Positions 1 to 12,614 of a stretch of DNA of 64,000 nucleotides are shown here, one piece after another. The position numbers and the translations under genes were made by a program. The stretch is taken from positions 1,116,001 to 1,180,000 of the forward strand of contig NW_020954719.1 in NCBI RefSeq assembly GCF_900497805.2, given 5' to 3'. Under the pieces are notes generated by a model. It worked only from the letters and a program-made list of their open reading frames with translations, was not told where the DNA came from and did no database searches. How positions within the stretch are numbered: the first letter of the stretch is position 1; every line of letters starts with the position of its first letter. Source of the DNA: Vombatus ursinus. Taxonomy: Eukaryota > Chordata > Mammalia > Diprotodontia > Vombatidae.

Positions 1-689
1 CCACTGTGCCAAGCTGCTTCTTATTATTCATTTTATAAGTTATCATAGTATGAATTATTTAAATTTAATCATATAAAATTTTGTTTCAACTCTATCTTGC
101 AACTTGTATTCTTAATCATTTTGAATTCTGTAAGTAACAAAAGTAACTGGTAATTGTCTCACTTTCTCTCCTGACATCCACATGTTATGATTAAAATTAA
201 GGTAAACTGAAGCACAAAATGTCAAGCATTATCAGTTTATTAGTAGAACACGAATCTACTAACAAAGTGAGTCAATAGCTACCTTAATAATACCAGAGAC
301 AAAAATGAACAGAGGCAGTTCCTTTTTGTTAACAAAGAAGAGGATCAGGGAGAACAATATGACAGGTAAAAGGGCTAACGTCAACATGGGAGCAGGAACC
401 TTATGATTGGATTTTCTGAGGAATGTAGGCTAGTACCCATGTGGAGCTAGTGACCACTTCCCTTTGTCATTAAGGAATGCAGATTGATTTATGAGATCCA
501 TTTGCGTTCTGTAATCTTTGCTAGAGGATCGGACTTAGACTCTCTGGCACCTAAAAAGTTTGTTAGGGAGATAACAGCTTTATGTAATGGTACAAGGTTA
601 GTTTAGGAACAATATATCTCTTAAGCTAGCTTTAGAACTTAAAGATAACACCTTTAAACTAGCTCACAGCAGAAAGCTGAATTCCTTTT

Positions 690-2188
690 TTTTCTTTTTT
701 TTCAATTACATGAAAAAACAATTTTTAACATTCTTTTTTTTTGAAATTTTAAATTCCAAAGCCTTTCCCACTCTCCTGATATAGATTAGACATGTGCAGT
801 TATGCATAACATTTTCACATTAGCCATTTTGCAAAAGAAAACATTGACCAAAACAAGAAAGAAAGTTTTTTTTTAAAAGTATGCTTCAATCTGCATTCAG
901 ATTTCATCTGAATTTCCTCTGGAGGTAGACAGCATTTTTCATCATAAGTTTTTTGAAATTATTCTGGATCACTGTATTGCTGAGAATTAGCTAAGTCACT
1001 CACAATTGATCATCATACATTATTGCTGGTACTGTGTACAGTGTTCCCCAGGTTCAGTTCACTTCACTTCACTTTGTTTCGGTTTATATGTCTTTTCGGG
1101 TTTTTCTGAAAGCATTCTGATCATCATTTCTTACAGCACAATAGTATTCAATCACAGTCATACACCACAACTCCCCAATTTCTAATTCTTTGCACCACAA
1201 AAAAAAGTTGCCATAAATATTTTATACATAGGTCATTTCCCATTTTGGGTTTTTTTAATCTCTTTGGGGTACAGACCTACTAGTGGTATTCCTGGGTCAA
1301 AGAATATGCACAGTTTTATACTCTTTCGGCATAGTTCCAAATTGCTGTCTAGAAAGGTTGGATCAATTCACAATGCCACCAACAGTGCATTAGTGTCCCA
1401 ATTTTTTCACATACCCTTCAACATTTGTCATTTTTCTTTTCTGTCATATTAGCCAATTTGACAGGTGTAAGGTGTTACCTCAGAGTCCTTTTAATTTGCA
1501 TTTCTCTAATCAATAGTGATTTAGAGCATTTTTTTATATGACTACAAATAGCTTTGATTTCTTCACCTAAAACTGCCCATTCATATCCTTTAACCATTTA
1601 TCAATTGGGAAATGACTCATACTCCTATGAATTTTACTCAGTTCTCTATATATCTGAGAAATGAGGCCTTTATCAGAGAACATGCTGTAAAATTTTTTCC
1701 CAGGTTTCTGCTTTCCTTCCAATTAATTAGCTGCATTGGATTTCTTTGTGCAAATCCTTTTAATTTAACGCAATCAAATTATCCATTTTACTTCCCGTAA
1801 TGCTCTCTGTCTCTTGTTTGGCCATAAATTTTCCACTTCTCCACAGATCAGATAGGTAAACTATTCCATGCTCCTCTGATTTGCTTCTCTACATATTTTA
1901 GAAATAGGCCTTTATCAGAGAAACTGGCTGTAAAAGTTGTTTGTCAGCTTTCTGCTCCCCTTCTAACCTTGGTTGCATTGATTTGTGCAAAAACTTTTTT
2001 AATTTAATGTAATCAAAATTATCCATTTTGCATTTCATAATGTTCTCTATCTCTTGTTTGGTCATAAGTTCTTCCATTCTCCATTGATCTGACAGTTAAA
2101 CAATTCCGTGCTTTCCTAATTTGCTTATGGTCTCACTGAATAAGAACATTAATTTAAGTAGAATTGTCATTTTTATTATTTCTAGAAT
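690..2188 (-). mobile_element. L1 fragment, ORF2 C-terminus and 3' UTR
   Basis: Read on the minus strand, this is the end of L1 ORF2 and the 3' UTR. The poly(A) end is the T-rich stretch at about 690-760. The reverse complement of GCACAATAGTATTCAATCAC and neighbouring blocks matches the ORF2 tail of the plus-strand copies at 15.2-16.0 and 25.0 kb. It is more diverged than those copies and carries an internal tandem duplication (1,648-2,126). Confidence 0.85.
1648..2126 (-). repeat. Tandem duplication of about 241 bp inside the L1 copy
   Basis: The block starting AGGCCTTTATCAGAGAA at about 1,664 returns at about 1,906. The two copies stay collinear to TTTGCTT at 1,880-1,886 and 2,120-2,126, an offset of 240-242 bases. 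They differ at many sites, so the duplication is old. Confidence 0.75.
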
Positions 2189-2189
2189 T

Positions 2190-2436
2190 GTTGTTGTTGT
2201 TGTTCAGTTGGATCAAACTGTTCATGACCCTATTTGGGATTTCCTTGGCAAAGATTCTGGAATGTTTACCATTTTCTTCTACAGCTCATTTTATCAATGA
2301 GGAAACTGAGGCAAACAGGGTCAAGTGACTTGTCCAGGGTCACATAGCTAGTAAGAGTCTGAGGCCAGATCTGAACTCAAGAAGATTAGTCTTCCCAACT
2401 CCAAGCCCAGCACACTATCCACTCTGCCATGTAGCC
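2190..2436 (-). mobile_element. CORE-SINE (MIR/THER-like), inverted
   Basis: Reverse complement of a tRNA-derived SINE: the tRNA-like head is at the right (CACTATCCACTCTGCC), the CORE box is AGTGACTTGTCCAGGGTCAC, and the tail GTTGTTGTTGTTCAG is at the left. It splits the minus-strand L1. Confidence 0.8.
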
Positions 2437-2880
2437 TCTCATAATTGTTCAGATCCAGATTTATTTGTGTTTGAAGTGTTTTATAATTATGTTCATATAG
2501 TTCCTGGATTTGTCTTGGCAGGTAGATTCCCAACTATTTTTTATTATCTACAGTTATTTTAAATGGAATTTCTCTATCTCCTCCTACTGAACTTTGTTGG
2601 TAATATATAGAAATATTGATGGTAAACCACTTAATAATCTTTGCCAAAAAAACCCCAAATGCATTCACAAGGAATCAGACACAATTGAAACAACAGAACA
2701 ACAACTCTTCATTATTGGTGATTTCACCCTTTTCATTTTTAATACTGATAATTAAGTTTTCCTTTTTTTTTTAATAAAAGTAACCAATGCTTTATCTATT
2801 TCATTGGTGTTGTGGTTTGTTTTTGTTTTGTTTTTTATGAAAACTAGTTCCTAGTTTTATTTATTAGTTCAATGGTTTTA
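2437..2880 (-). mobile_element. L1 fragment, ORF2 (continues the copy at 0.7-2.2 kb)
   Basis: Its reverse complement matches ORF2 segments of the plus-strand elements: the stretch around CCTGGATTTGTCTTGGCAGG, and 2,850-2,880, which mirrors the ACTAATAAATAAAACTAAGA block at 63,077. A SINE tail remnant (about 2,641-2,703, ending GAACAACAAC) interrupts it. Confidence 0.75.
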
Positions 2881-3891
2881 CAAAGCTGAATTCTGAACTT
2901 AAGTAAAGGACAGGGAAAGGGACTTAAGTAGACACAGAATCAGTTACAATATGAAATCAATACAATGTAGAATCAATTACAAAGTAGAATTAACTTGAAT
3001 TTCTCTCACTATTTTAGCTACTTTGCCTGAAAAATTAAATCCACAAAATTCTTAAAAGGCAGAGAGAGGGGGGATAGGAATAAATGCAGGCAAAGGAGTA
3101 GGCCCGTATAATCTAACCAACAATCAGGTTCCAAATAAAACAATTCCACTGCCTTCACTTCAATCAACAAGAATTATTAAATGGCTACAAACTGTCAGGT
3201 GAATTAGGAGCTTTTAAGATACGTACATAATATGATCTCCTTTTGCTCATAAAGGTTTATATCATAAACAAACTTACTGAAATTACAACAGCAGATTGAT
3301 GAACTTTACATCCCCAGCAAGAAAGCAGAAGCTAAAAACCATTCATCTAAAAAGGGGGGAGGGGCCTACAAGAAGCTTTTATTTCAAACTCCTTAAGGTA
3401 CGGAAAGAGGAGACCTTCAAAAGAGATTTTATGAAACAAAGAGGAGGATGCCATGTATTCTCCACTGGATAAGCCTCTGGACATTCACTAATTATAAAGG
3501 AGATTTGTATTGACTTGCAAAGCTTTTTGTTTCTGTAAAGAAACCAAGAGCCAAGAACAGAATACTCAGTAAATACTCGAGAAAAGAAAACCTACGTTCA
3601 TTTTTTTTCTTCAAAGAGAGATTTGTCCTCAACATGGAATTCCTACTGGCTGACTTAGTGCTGGATGTATTTTGTTGTCATTAAAAGTAGTACTTAATCT
3701 GTCTGTGTTTCTTTATATAACCCACTACCTCTACCCCTACAAGGAAATAAATACCACCAAACTGTGTTCAGTATACCTAAATGAGAACAGGAAAGGAAAT
3801 ATGTGTAAAGTCTTCTCATTTTATAAGAATGGAAGTCTGAGGTAATATTGTGACAAGATATTAACAATTTTCCACAGCCTCATTATTGCTC

Positions 3892-3892
<1 letters not shown>

Positions 3893-3948
<56 letters not shown>
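3893..3948. repeat. (CA)n microsatellite
   Basis: Uninterrupted CA dinucleotides, about 28 units. Confidence 0.97.
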
Positions 3949-3951
<3 letters not shown>

Positions 3952-4348
3952 GAGGTTCTTCTTTTAAAACTCCCTGTTATTACAGTAATAACAGTATAAA
4001 ACAATCAGCCACAGGAAGATTTCAGATCAAAGAAAGACAAAATGATTAAAAGGTCTTTTACTTCCTTTAGTTTGGGATTTATTTTGATTTGACTCATATG
4101 GGCAAACTGTAAATTAAACCGATGATCTTTATAGACCGGATGATCTCATTTGTTTGTCTACATTTTACTGGCAAAAACAGTTGACACTGGCTTCAATCCA
4201 ATTTAGCATTTTTAAGTGCCCACTAGAGACAAGGAACCATGTTGTATACACAGCTGCATGATAAGAAGTAAAACATCTTTCAAAGTCTTTGGGTTTCTAC
4301 AAGTTTCTTTAAATAATTTCCCATAAACACTTTCCAAAAAATGTACCA

Positions 4349-4352
<4 letters not shown>

Positions 4353-4398
<46 letters not shown>
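4353..4398. repeat. (CA)n microsatellite
   Basis: About 22 CA units, the second such tract within 500 bp. Confidence 0.97.
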
Positions 4399-4399
<1 letters not shown>

Positions 4400-5379
4400 A
4401 TATTTAGACTATCAAGGTTCTCTAGATGTATTTTTGTTAATAATGAATACTTTTTTTCAAACAACAGCATTTTTTTTCCTGTAATGAATTACTACTGGCT
4501 TCAAAGTTAATTCAATTACTAATTATATAGCATACACAATAGAAAAGCAGATAGAAAAGGATTGTTCGCCTACTATGACCTGGAAAAACTCTTCTCAAAT
4601 TGTTCATCCTACCATTGCTAGTATTGAGAAAGTGATCAAGCTGCTGTATTTTACTGATATTAATTACAGTCACAGATTCTAGAAAAGGATACCTTTTCTA
4701 AAGCCCCAGGGAAAATCTCATAAAGTATTATTCCATATAATTTTGTGCCTTATTACATTTTTCCAAAAAGCATTTTTGCAAATTTTCTCTGTATTGGATA
4801 GAACCTCTCCCTGAAAAAGAAAAGGAATCTGGTGAAGCAAGAAGTTAATTGTATGGAACTATAATCACTTAGCATTTTTTAAATGTGGAAAGGGGGAATG
4901 TTTCTCTGAATGTTTCTCTAGTGTTTCAAAATCTCAGGATAGGATTCAGCCACCATTTGTTTTCAGAAAGGTGATAATAGTCTTTGGAAAGAAGCATATC
5001 CCTGATAAATCAAGACCCTAATCAAAAAAAGAATCTTCCAAATTCGTTACAGCATGTAACACAAAGGTAGTTACACTATCCTGCAGAGAGAGGTTTGGCT
5101 TCAGTGTGGAACTCCTACCAGCTGACTTAATTACAGCACAGCACGGAAATAATACACTCCAAAGAAAGTAATATGGAAAGAGATGGCTGTTGTGACCCAT
5201 TTTAGATAGAAGAACAGATGGTCCTGCTGCTTAAGTCTAGAATGAAGCCTCTGAGAAAGATCTGGAAACGGAGTCAGGCCAACTTCTCTACTACCAGCAT
5301 TTTCAAAAAGCCTTTGCAAATTTTGCCACACTTTCATTGAGTTGTTTCACTGGGGAAAATCTAGTTACAGAGTTAGTAA

Positions 5380-5480
5380 ATCATTAAATATATATTGAGC
5401 ACCTATCACCTACCTAACTCTATTCTCAGCATAAAAGGAACATAAAGGATATATAAGCCACAGTCCTTGTTCAAGAAAAG
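5380..5480 (-). mobile_element. L2 3' end fragment
   Basis: Contains TATTGAGCACCTATCACCT and a CAGTCCTTGTTCAAG block, the reverse complement of the L2 terminus (GTGCTTAATAAATA preceded by the CTTGAGGGCAGGGACTG block). Diverged. Confidence 0.6.
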
Positions 5481-5629
5481 CTTATTATATAGAGTTCTAG
5501 CTACAAGGATGATTTAAATGTAAATCAAAATTCATTTTAAGGGGAAATTATTTTATCACCATATTTGTAATTATGTTCCCCACAAAATAAAAAACCAATT
5601 TTTGCCTTAAATATTTCCTGAGACATCAA

Positions 5630-5720
5630 GTCAATTCAACAAATATGAAGTGCCTACTATGTGCACCATGCTAAACAATGGGGGAGATGCAAAAGTGAAA
5701 AAGACAGCTGCTGCTGTTAT
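5630..5720 (-). mobile_element. L2 3' end fragment
   Basis: GAAGTGCCTACTATGTGCAC followed by a decayed copy of the sequence before the L2 3' tip. Same orientation as the fragment 250 bp to its left; both may be one old insertion. Confidence 0.6.
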
Positions 5721-5894
5721 GAAGGTTAAAATGTGGTAGAAGTATACACAAAATACATACACAAATAATCATAATACAAAAGAAATCCAAAGAATGCCAG
5801 GAAACTATGGTATTCCTCCTACTGGCCTTGATACGTGTCATTTGTGTAGAAATTCTGTAGAAATTTCTTCCACTCACACAGTTCAGCAGCTCAT

Positions 5895-6055
5895 CTATAA
5901 GTTATAATCTTAAAGACCTAACTGAAAGGAATTGAGAGGATAAGTAACTTGACCACGGTCACATAGCTTTCATGTATCAGAAGCCAGAGTAGGGCTCAGG
6001 TTTTCCCGATGCCAAGTCTGCTCTTCCATCCATCATACCATAATGTCTATCCTTG
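5895..6055 (-). mobile_element. MIR-type SINE
   Basis: The inverted CORE box (AACTTGACCACGGTCACATAG) is followed by the inverted tRNA-like part, with the usual CCAAGTCTGCTCTTCCATCC. Old and diverged. Confidence 0.6.
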
Positions 6056-6059
6056 TTAT

Positions 6060-7090
6060 TATTATGCTATCAAAGTACAAAACACTACACAAAATTTAAG
6101 GTGAAAAAGATAATTTCTGATGGGGAGGAGGACAAAGAATAATTTCATGAAGAAGGTATCATTTGAACAGGATTTTGAAAGATGGGTAAGATTTCAGCTA
6201 TGACTTAGGAGGGCATTCAGATAAAGAATGACTAAAACAGATGTTTGAGGCATATACAAAGTATAAGGAGTGGTTCAGTTTGACTGGAGCCAGAGAATGA
6301 GACAGAAGAGGCATGAAATAAGGTTGGATAAATAGTGACTTCATCAAATTTTGAAGGAGTTTCAATGCCAGTCTATGGAATTTGATTCATTCATTAAGCA
6401 ATATGAAGCCATTTATAGTTTTTGAGCAGAGGACTGATGTCACTATATGTAAGGCTATATATTAACTGATATACACGTGCATTAGATATATTGATATAAA
6501 TTCAGAGAAACAGAGTGGTTCTATACAGGAAAGCAAGCATCGAAAAAAATCACAAGGACACTACATTTAAAACCCAATTCTGCTCCTGGAAAAAGGGAAG
6601 GGAAAGAGTGGGAAACAAGCATTTATGTGTGAGGTACTGTACTAAACACTTTACAAATATTATCTCATTTGATAAAATAACTTAATGTTTCTGAAAAAAA
6701 TCAAAATTTAACCACTCTGACTTAATTTCTTTATTTGTAAAATCTGTAATAGACATAAAAGTAGATAATCAAAATTATAAATCCTTTAAAAACAAACATT
6801 AAAAACAGAATAATTATATCAATACTGTCCAAAATAGACTGCAATATATAATCACAGATTTACTTAATAAGAAATAAGTTGTTAGCATATACTTAATTAA
6901 AATGATATTATTTTGCATCATTAGGCCCTCTAGGCCTTGTACTAGGTGCAAAGAATTATGCAACACTCATTACTTGGAATGTAAAATTATTCATCAAAAT
7001 AGAATTATCTGATAATCTTAAGGTTTATAGAGGTAGCTAAGCTTAGTATCTAGTATGATAGGTGTGGAAACAGAAAAATCTAGGATCAAA
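6060..7090. other. Intronic DNA, nothing recognised
   Basis: AT-rich sequence with a possible short MIR/L2 core near 6,615-6,680 (TACTAAACACTTTACAAATA). No supported gene. Confidence 0.5.
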
Positions 7091-7094
7091 TATG

Positions 7095-7920
7095 ACCCAG
7101 GCTGACAACCTAGGTATCAACCTCAACACCCTACTCTCATCCACTCCCCTTCAAACATCTTTCATATATTCTTATATACCTCATCTCTCATAACTCTTCT
7201 CCTCTGACACTGCCAACACCCTGGTACAGGCCCTCATTACCTCACACCGGGAATACTGCAACCAACTTGCAAGCTTGGTCTCCTTGCCACAAGTCTCCAC
7301 TCAGCTGTCAAATTAATCTACCTACAATACAGATCTGACCACATAACCACTAGTCAGTCAACAAATGTTTATTAAGCACCTACTATGTGCCAACCACTGT
7401 GTAATTCCCCATCACCAGGATCAAATATAAAATCCTCTGTTTAGTATTCAAAGCCCTTCACAACTTAACCTCTTCTACCTTCCCAGTCTTCTTACAATTA
7501 ATCCCCCTCTAGACTCTACTGTCCAGTGACACTAGTCTTGCTGTTCCTCGAACAAGACAGTCTATCTTCAGACATTTTCACAGACTATTTCCCATACCTA
7601 AAATAATCTTCCTTCCTCATCTCCACTTCCTGACTTCCCTGGATTACTTCACATCTCAACTAAAAGTCTGTCTTCTGTGAAAAGCTTTTCCTGATCCCCC
7701 TTCGTGCTAGTGCATGAAGTGCACTAATAAGGCATGCTAGTACCTTATTTATGATCTCTAATTTTTCCTGTACGTATCACTTCTGTACATAATTATTTGC
7801 ATGTTATTTCCCCCCACTAGACTGTGAGCTCCTTGAATGTAGAAACTGTCTTTTGACTTTCTCTGCTCAGCTCTTAGCACAGTGATGGACACAGTAAATG
7901 CTTAATGGCAATGATTCTAG
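7095..7920 (+). mobile_element. L2 LINE, 3' part
   Basis: Plus-strand L2. It runs from the CTGGTACAGGCCCTCATTAC block through AAATCCTCTGTTTAGTATTC and CTAGACTGTGAGCTCCTTGA to the AGTAAATGCTTAATGG end. A short inverted copy of the L2 tip sits inside it at 7,351-7,403. Confidence 0.85.
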
Positions 7921-9235
7921 CTATATGACAATGGGCCAAATCAATAGGTTGGGTCCCTTAAAGAACAGCTAATTCAAGTTCAAGGTAGTCTGTGGATGTG
8001 CCTTCCTAAAACTATGGCTCACACTGCCCCCCTCATTGGTCTGTTTACCTTTAATGGTCAGTCAGAGGATGCAATTAGCTCCAAGCAAAGGAATTTACTG
8101 GCATGGTACATCACGAATAGTCGTAACAAAACATCCCACCTACAAACCTGGGGCATACTCTCCCACAAATACACACATCATGAGTGGGAAGATTATGCAT
8201 ACACCTAGAATGTATCAGTAAAGAAACACACCCTTAGAGACTACATATGGCCAAGGTGAGAAACACCTCCCATGCTATAGGGCCTTGATGTTCTTTCTTT
8301 TCTCATAGTGTCCTTATATTGTTCTCCCTGAATACACACTCTGAGCTGGATTCCCTGGGCCTCCTCCCTGCAGGGTATAGCATCCCCTTCTGAGCAAGTT
8401 GTATTGCTGCAGGACATGGTGGATGGGTGAAAAGAGGAGAGAGAAATCCCCATTTCCAAAAAGTGAGGAGTATTATTTCCTCTCAAGAGCTGGATTTTTC
8501 TTTCATTGTTAGTTCTCTTTTCAATTGTCAAAGCTCACATTTCTCAGAACTATCTCCTTACTCTCTCCCTAGAGAATGTATCCTGTCTTTTAAAAACCAC
8601 CAGGGGCATGGTTTATCCTTTGATCAGTCAATGGCTCACTGCTCTATAATTTCATCATGTTTGATTGAAGAGCTACTTCACTCCTTCTAAAGAAAGAGAA
8701 TCATAAACATGCCATCACATTTCACTTAAGACCTTACTACTTCTTGCTACTGTCTCCTGCTCATTACATTCTTTAATTTGATCAACACTTCATAATCTCT
8801 AGGAGTAGATCAGATAACATAAAGTCTCTGTATGTAATTATCATAAGCCATGATGAGGAATCTACAGGGAACTTGTTAAACCAAACTTGTTTATCACACC
8901 AAATATAAGAAATTATAATCCCTATTCTTACATCTCCTTTATCTCTCAGACATTTTCCTTTGCCTTCAATGTACATACATAGACCCTAATGGCCTGAACC
9001 TATTTAGTACTTAGTTAGGCAAAGATAATAAATCTATCCTTGACTTAATTTATTCTGCTATACTGCTACATCAGTGACTCCACATCACAACAGATGAATA
9101 GTTAACTACTACAAAAAAAATTATCTTAATTATGGTTTATTGTTATTTTCTGATCTAGAAGTGATTCTGGTTTCCTTTGAATTCTCATACTTTATATCCT
9201 TCTTGTGTATTTTCACAATTTACTTTATATGAAGC
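7921..9235. other. Intronic DNA, nothing recognised
   Basis: Unique-looking sequence. Short open frames occur on both strands around 8.0-8.7 kb, but none has a recognisable motif, a splice context or codon use unlike chance. Confidence 0.5.
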
Positions 9236-9237
9236 AA

Positions 9238-9440
9238 TAGTGAAAAAGCTCTAGATTTCATGTAAGATTTGGATTCAAATCTTGGCTCTGCTGCTGTCTC
9301 CCTATGTGACCCTGGTCAAGTTATATCAACTCTCAAGGTTTAAATTTCCTCATTCAGAAAATGAGGAGATTGGTTTAGTTGATTTTGAAAGATCTCTTCC
9401 AGCTAAATCTATTATCCTACAGTGAAATTGTCCTATGTTC
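9238..9440 (+). mobile_element. MIR SINE
   Basis: Plus orientation: a TTGGCTCTGCTGCTGTCTCC head, a CTATGTGACCCTGGTCAAGT CORE box, then a GAAAATGAGGAGATTGG tail. Typical ancient therian MIR order. Confidence 0.8.
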
Positions 9441-9556
9441 TCTACTACACTGTAAACTCTTTGAAAGCAGGGCCATGACAATCCTAAATCACCCTCAGCA
9501 ACCTAGCATGATACCCTGCACATAGAAGTTACTCTAGAAATGTTTTAAGAACTAAA
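9441..9556 (+). mobile_element. L2 3' end
   Basis: ACACTGTAAACTCTTTGAAA, GCAGGGCCATGAC and CCTGCACATAGAAGTTACT follow the order of the L2 3' terminus. Confidence 0.75.
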
Positions 9557-10219
9557 TTGAAAGAAACTTTCCTAATAAATACAGTTGTAAAGTAAGAATG
9601 CCTACTCTCCCTCCTAGTATTTGATATAGTTCTGGAAATGCTAGTGATAGCAATAAGGCAAAAGAAATTAAAAGTGTAAAGACAGACAAAGAGGAGATAA
9701 AATTATCCCTACTTTCTGATGACATGATGGTTTACTTAAATCCTAGGAAATCAGCAAATAATTAACTGGAACAATTAATGGCTTCAGAGTTACAGGCTAC
9801 AAAATCAACAACATTTCTCCATGATAAAGAGGGAAAATAAAGAGGGAAATCTCATTCCAAATAAATATAAAGTGCATAAAATGTGTAAGGGTCACACAAA
9901 ATACTTATATAGATTCAACTACAAAGTGTCGCGTAAACACAGAAAAACGTAAATAGCTGGAAAAATAATCGATGCTCATGGCTAAGTCACACTAATATAA
10001 TTAAAATTAAAGCACTGCAAAAGTTAGTTTGTATTTTTAATAGTATGACAATCAAATTATCAAAAAGCTATTTTACAAAATTCAATAAAATAATGACAAA
10101 ATTCATTTGCAAAAATAAAAGATCAAGGTCAGTAAGAAAAGAAGTACTGAAGGAGGAAGAATAGCACTTCGAGACAACCTATATTATAAAGCAGCAGCCA
10201 TCAAAATTATCGGGTATTG

Positions 10220-10223
10220 TTAA

Positions 10224-10278
<55 letters not shown>
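10220..10278. repeat. (TA)n(GA)n compound microsatellite
   Basis: About ten TA units run straight into about 20 GA units. Confidence 0.95.
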
Positions 10279-10283
<5 letters not shown>

Positions 10284-11454
10284 AGAGAGGTAGATTGACG
10301 GACCAGACGGGACAAGGGAGAATCAGAAACAATAGAATTCAATAATCTAGTGTCCAACAAACCATAAAAAATAAATTACTTAGAAAAGAACTCCCTATTT
10401 GATTTTTAAAAACTGCTAGGAAAACTGGAAAGGAATCTGGCAGAAATTAGAGTTAAATCAATATCTTACAGTGTTTTTCACAATACACTCTATGTGAATA
10501 CATGATCTTTTTTTTAAACATATGATCTTAATATTAAAGATAATACCAAAAAAAATTATAAGTGAAGCAGATCATATCTCTTTCACGGCTATGTGTAGAA
10601 AATGTGTTCTTAATCAAACAGGGTTAGAAACAATTAAAGGATAAAATAGATGAATTTGATTACATGAAACTGGAAAGCTTCTGCACAAATGAAATTAAAA
10701 CTCTTAGGATAAGAAGAGAAATAAGTCAAATAGGAAAAAAATCTTTTTATCAAATTTCTCTGATAAGGGTTTGGTATATAAGATATATAAACAACAGATA
10801 TAAGACCAGAAGATATTTCCCAATAGATAACCAAAGGAAATAAATAGTTCTCAAAAGAACTGCAAACTATTAACAACCATGTGAAAGAATGTTCTAAATC
10901 ATTAATAATAGGAGAAATTAGTACTCAACAAATTAGTAAAGTAGTACCCAGGAAATTGCTAAAAATGACAAAAGACAGGAATAGTCAATGGTGATGGGAT
11001 TATGGGAAGATGAGCATATCAATGTACCGCTGGTGAAGTTGTAAATTAGTTGAACTATTCTAGAAAACAATATGGAATTATGAGAAGAAAGTGACTAATT
11101 GTTCATACCCCTTCATCCAGAAATTCCACTGGTAGGCATAAGTTCAAAGGAGATCAATGATAATACAAAGGTTCAAAAGCAACACTGAAGTAGCAAAGAA
11201 CTTGGAAACAAAGTTGATATTTATTGAGTGGGGAATGGCCAAATAAACTGCAGTACATGAATATAGTGGAACATGACTATGCGGTTAAGAAACAATGATT
11301 ATGACTAAAAATAGAAAAGCACAGGAATACTTGTATGAACTGATGAAAAACGAAGTAATCAAAACAATGACAACAATGTAAATGGAAAGAACAACAACTA
11401 CAAAATAATTGAATTTGAATATTGTTAAATTATAATGATCAAGCAGCTAGAGGC

Positions 11455-11695
11455 AACTAAAATGAAGCTATGGATAGAGGACTGGGCCTAAAATCAGGAT
11501 GACTTGAGTTCAAATTCAGCATTATATACTTACTATCTGTATGACCCTAGGCAAGTCATTTAACCTGTCAGTCTCAATATCCTCAACTGTAAAATGGGAT
11601 CATAATAGCACCTACCTCACAGGATTGTTTTAAGGATCAAATTAGCTAATATTTGCATGTGCACATACCTGGCACAAAGTAGCTGCTTATAAATG
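11455..11695 (+). mobile_element. MIR SINE, full consensus order
   Basis: Head with GATGACTTGAGTTCAAATTC, CORE with GACCCTAGGCAAGTCATTTA, then GTAAAATGGGATCATAATAG and the 3' end CTGGCACAAAGTAGCTGCTT. Inserted in the old L1. Confidence 0.8.
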
Positions 11696-12461
11696 ATTGC
11701 TTCCTTTACTTTCCTTTTCTTTCCTTTCTAAGCTTGGCATTAGAGAAGAATAGGAAAAGATATCTTCCCTCAAACTTCACCCTTCTTTACAAAGGTGGGA
11801 GACCATGAATGTGGAAGATAACACGTAACATCAGACATTTTTATATGTTGATTAGATTTGCTGAACTTTTTTTTCTTCTACTGTTTTTTTTAATCTTTTA
11901 TAATAATGGATAGCTCTCTGGGGATGGGTAGAGGGAGAAACACAGTGAGAAATGTGAGTAATGGGGTAAAATAGCCATAGTTAAAATGAGTTTTTTTAAA
12001 TAAATTGTCTGAGATAAAGATTATGATCCTATGAGGTTTAATCATGTTTTACATTACTCTAAGCACCTCAAAGTGGTTTGCAAAGTTAAAGACTGTGAAA
12101 TTTGAAATGTCCATTGACAGGACTTACAGTACTCCGCGAAGGAAGAATTTTTCTATACCAGGAGGAATCCCTTCTAATTCTAAACTGCTTAAAAACAGTG
12201 ACACAAAATCAGAATGTTTTCTTGTTTTGATATTTCAGAATGGGTCTACACTAACATCTGTTCTCAATTAACAGCATTAACATTGTGCTGATCACACCAA
12301 GCCCCAGAGAACTCCACGAGATCCATGACCTCTGAAAAGAAAGAGTCAAAGGAAGGCAAACTCAAGGTTGCACAGAAAAGGCAGAGAATCACCACGAAGG
12401 ATGGGGTGAAACAATTTTTCAAACCAAGACAACCTAGAAGATCAGCAAAAAAGGTCTCTCA

Positions 12462-12614
12462 GGGGCAGCTAGGTGGCACAATGGATAGAGCACCAGCCCT
12501 GAAGTCAGGAGGACCTGAGTTCAAATCCGACCTCAGACCAAACATTTGACACTTACTAGCTGTGTGACCCTGGGCAAGTCACTTAACCCCAATTGCCGGA
12601 AAAAAAAAAAAAAA
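12462..12614 (+). mobile_element. WSINE1/MAR1-type CORE-SINE in A's 5' UTR
   Basis: GGGGCAGCTAGGTGGCACA head, CTGTGTGACCCTGGGCAAGT box, poly(A) tail. A 15-bp duplication (AAAAAAGGTCTCTCA at 12,447 and AAAAAAGGTCTGTCA at 12,609) flanks it. Confidence 0.95.

Larger units (their letters stand above)
2881..5379. other. Intronic DNA without recognised genes
   Basis: AT-rich unique-looking intron. It holds two CA/TG microsatellites and one member of a diverged repeat pair (3,614-3,660). I see no coding signal or identifiable young repeat. Confidence 0.6.
9557..12012 (+). mobile_element. Old L1, 5'-truncated, ORF2 RT region to 3' UTR
   Basis: It begins inside the RT domain. Near 9,712 the translation carries the S-D-D-M-M-V-Y type catalytic block. 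It continues through the C-terminal region (a block like LKSFCTN near 10,667) and a 3' UTR to about 12,000. It is more diverged than the copies at 13-16 and 24-25 kb. A TA/GA microsatellite at 10,220-10,278 and a MIR at 11,455-11,695 lie inside. Confidence 0.85.

Noticed and set aside
3893-4398. CRISPR-like spaced repeats
   Set aside because: The two CA tracts are plain dinucleotide repeats, and the genome is mammalian.
10220-10278. TA/GA tract as a regulatory element
   Set aside because: Simple-sequence growth inside a dead L1; nothing else supports regulation.
12462-12600. tRNA genes within the SINE heads
   Set aside because: The A- and B-box-like parts belong to CORE-SINEs with tails and target duplications; no cloverleaf with a proper acceptor stem was seen.
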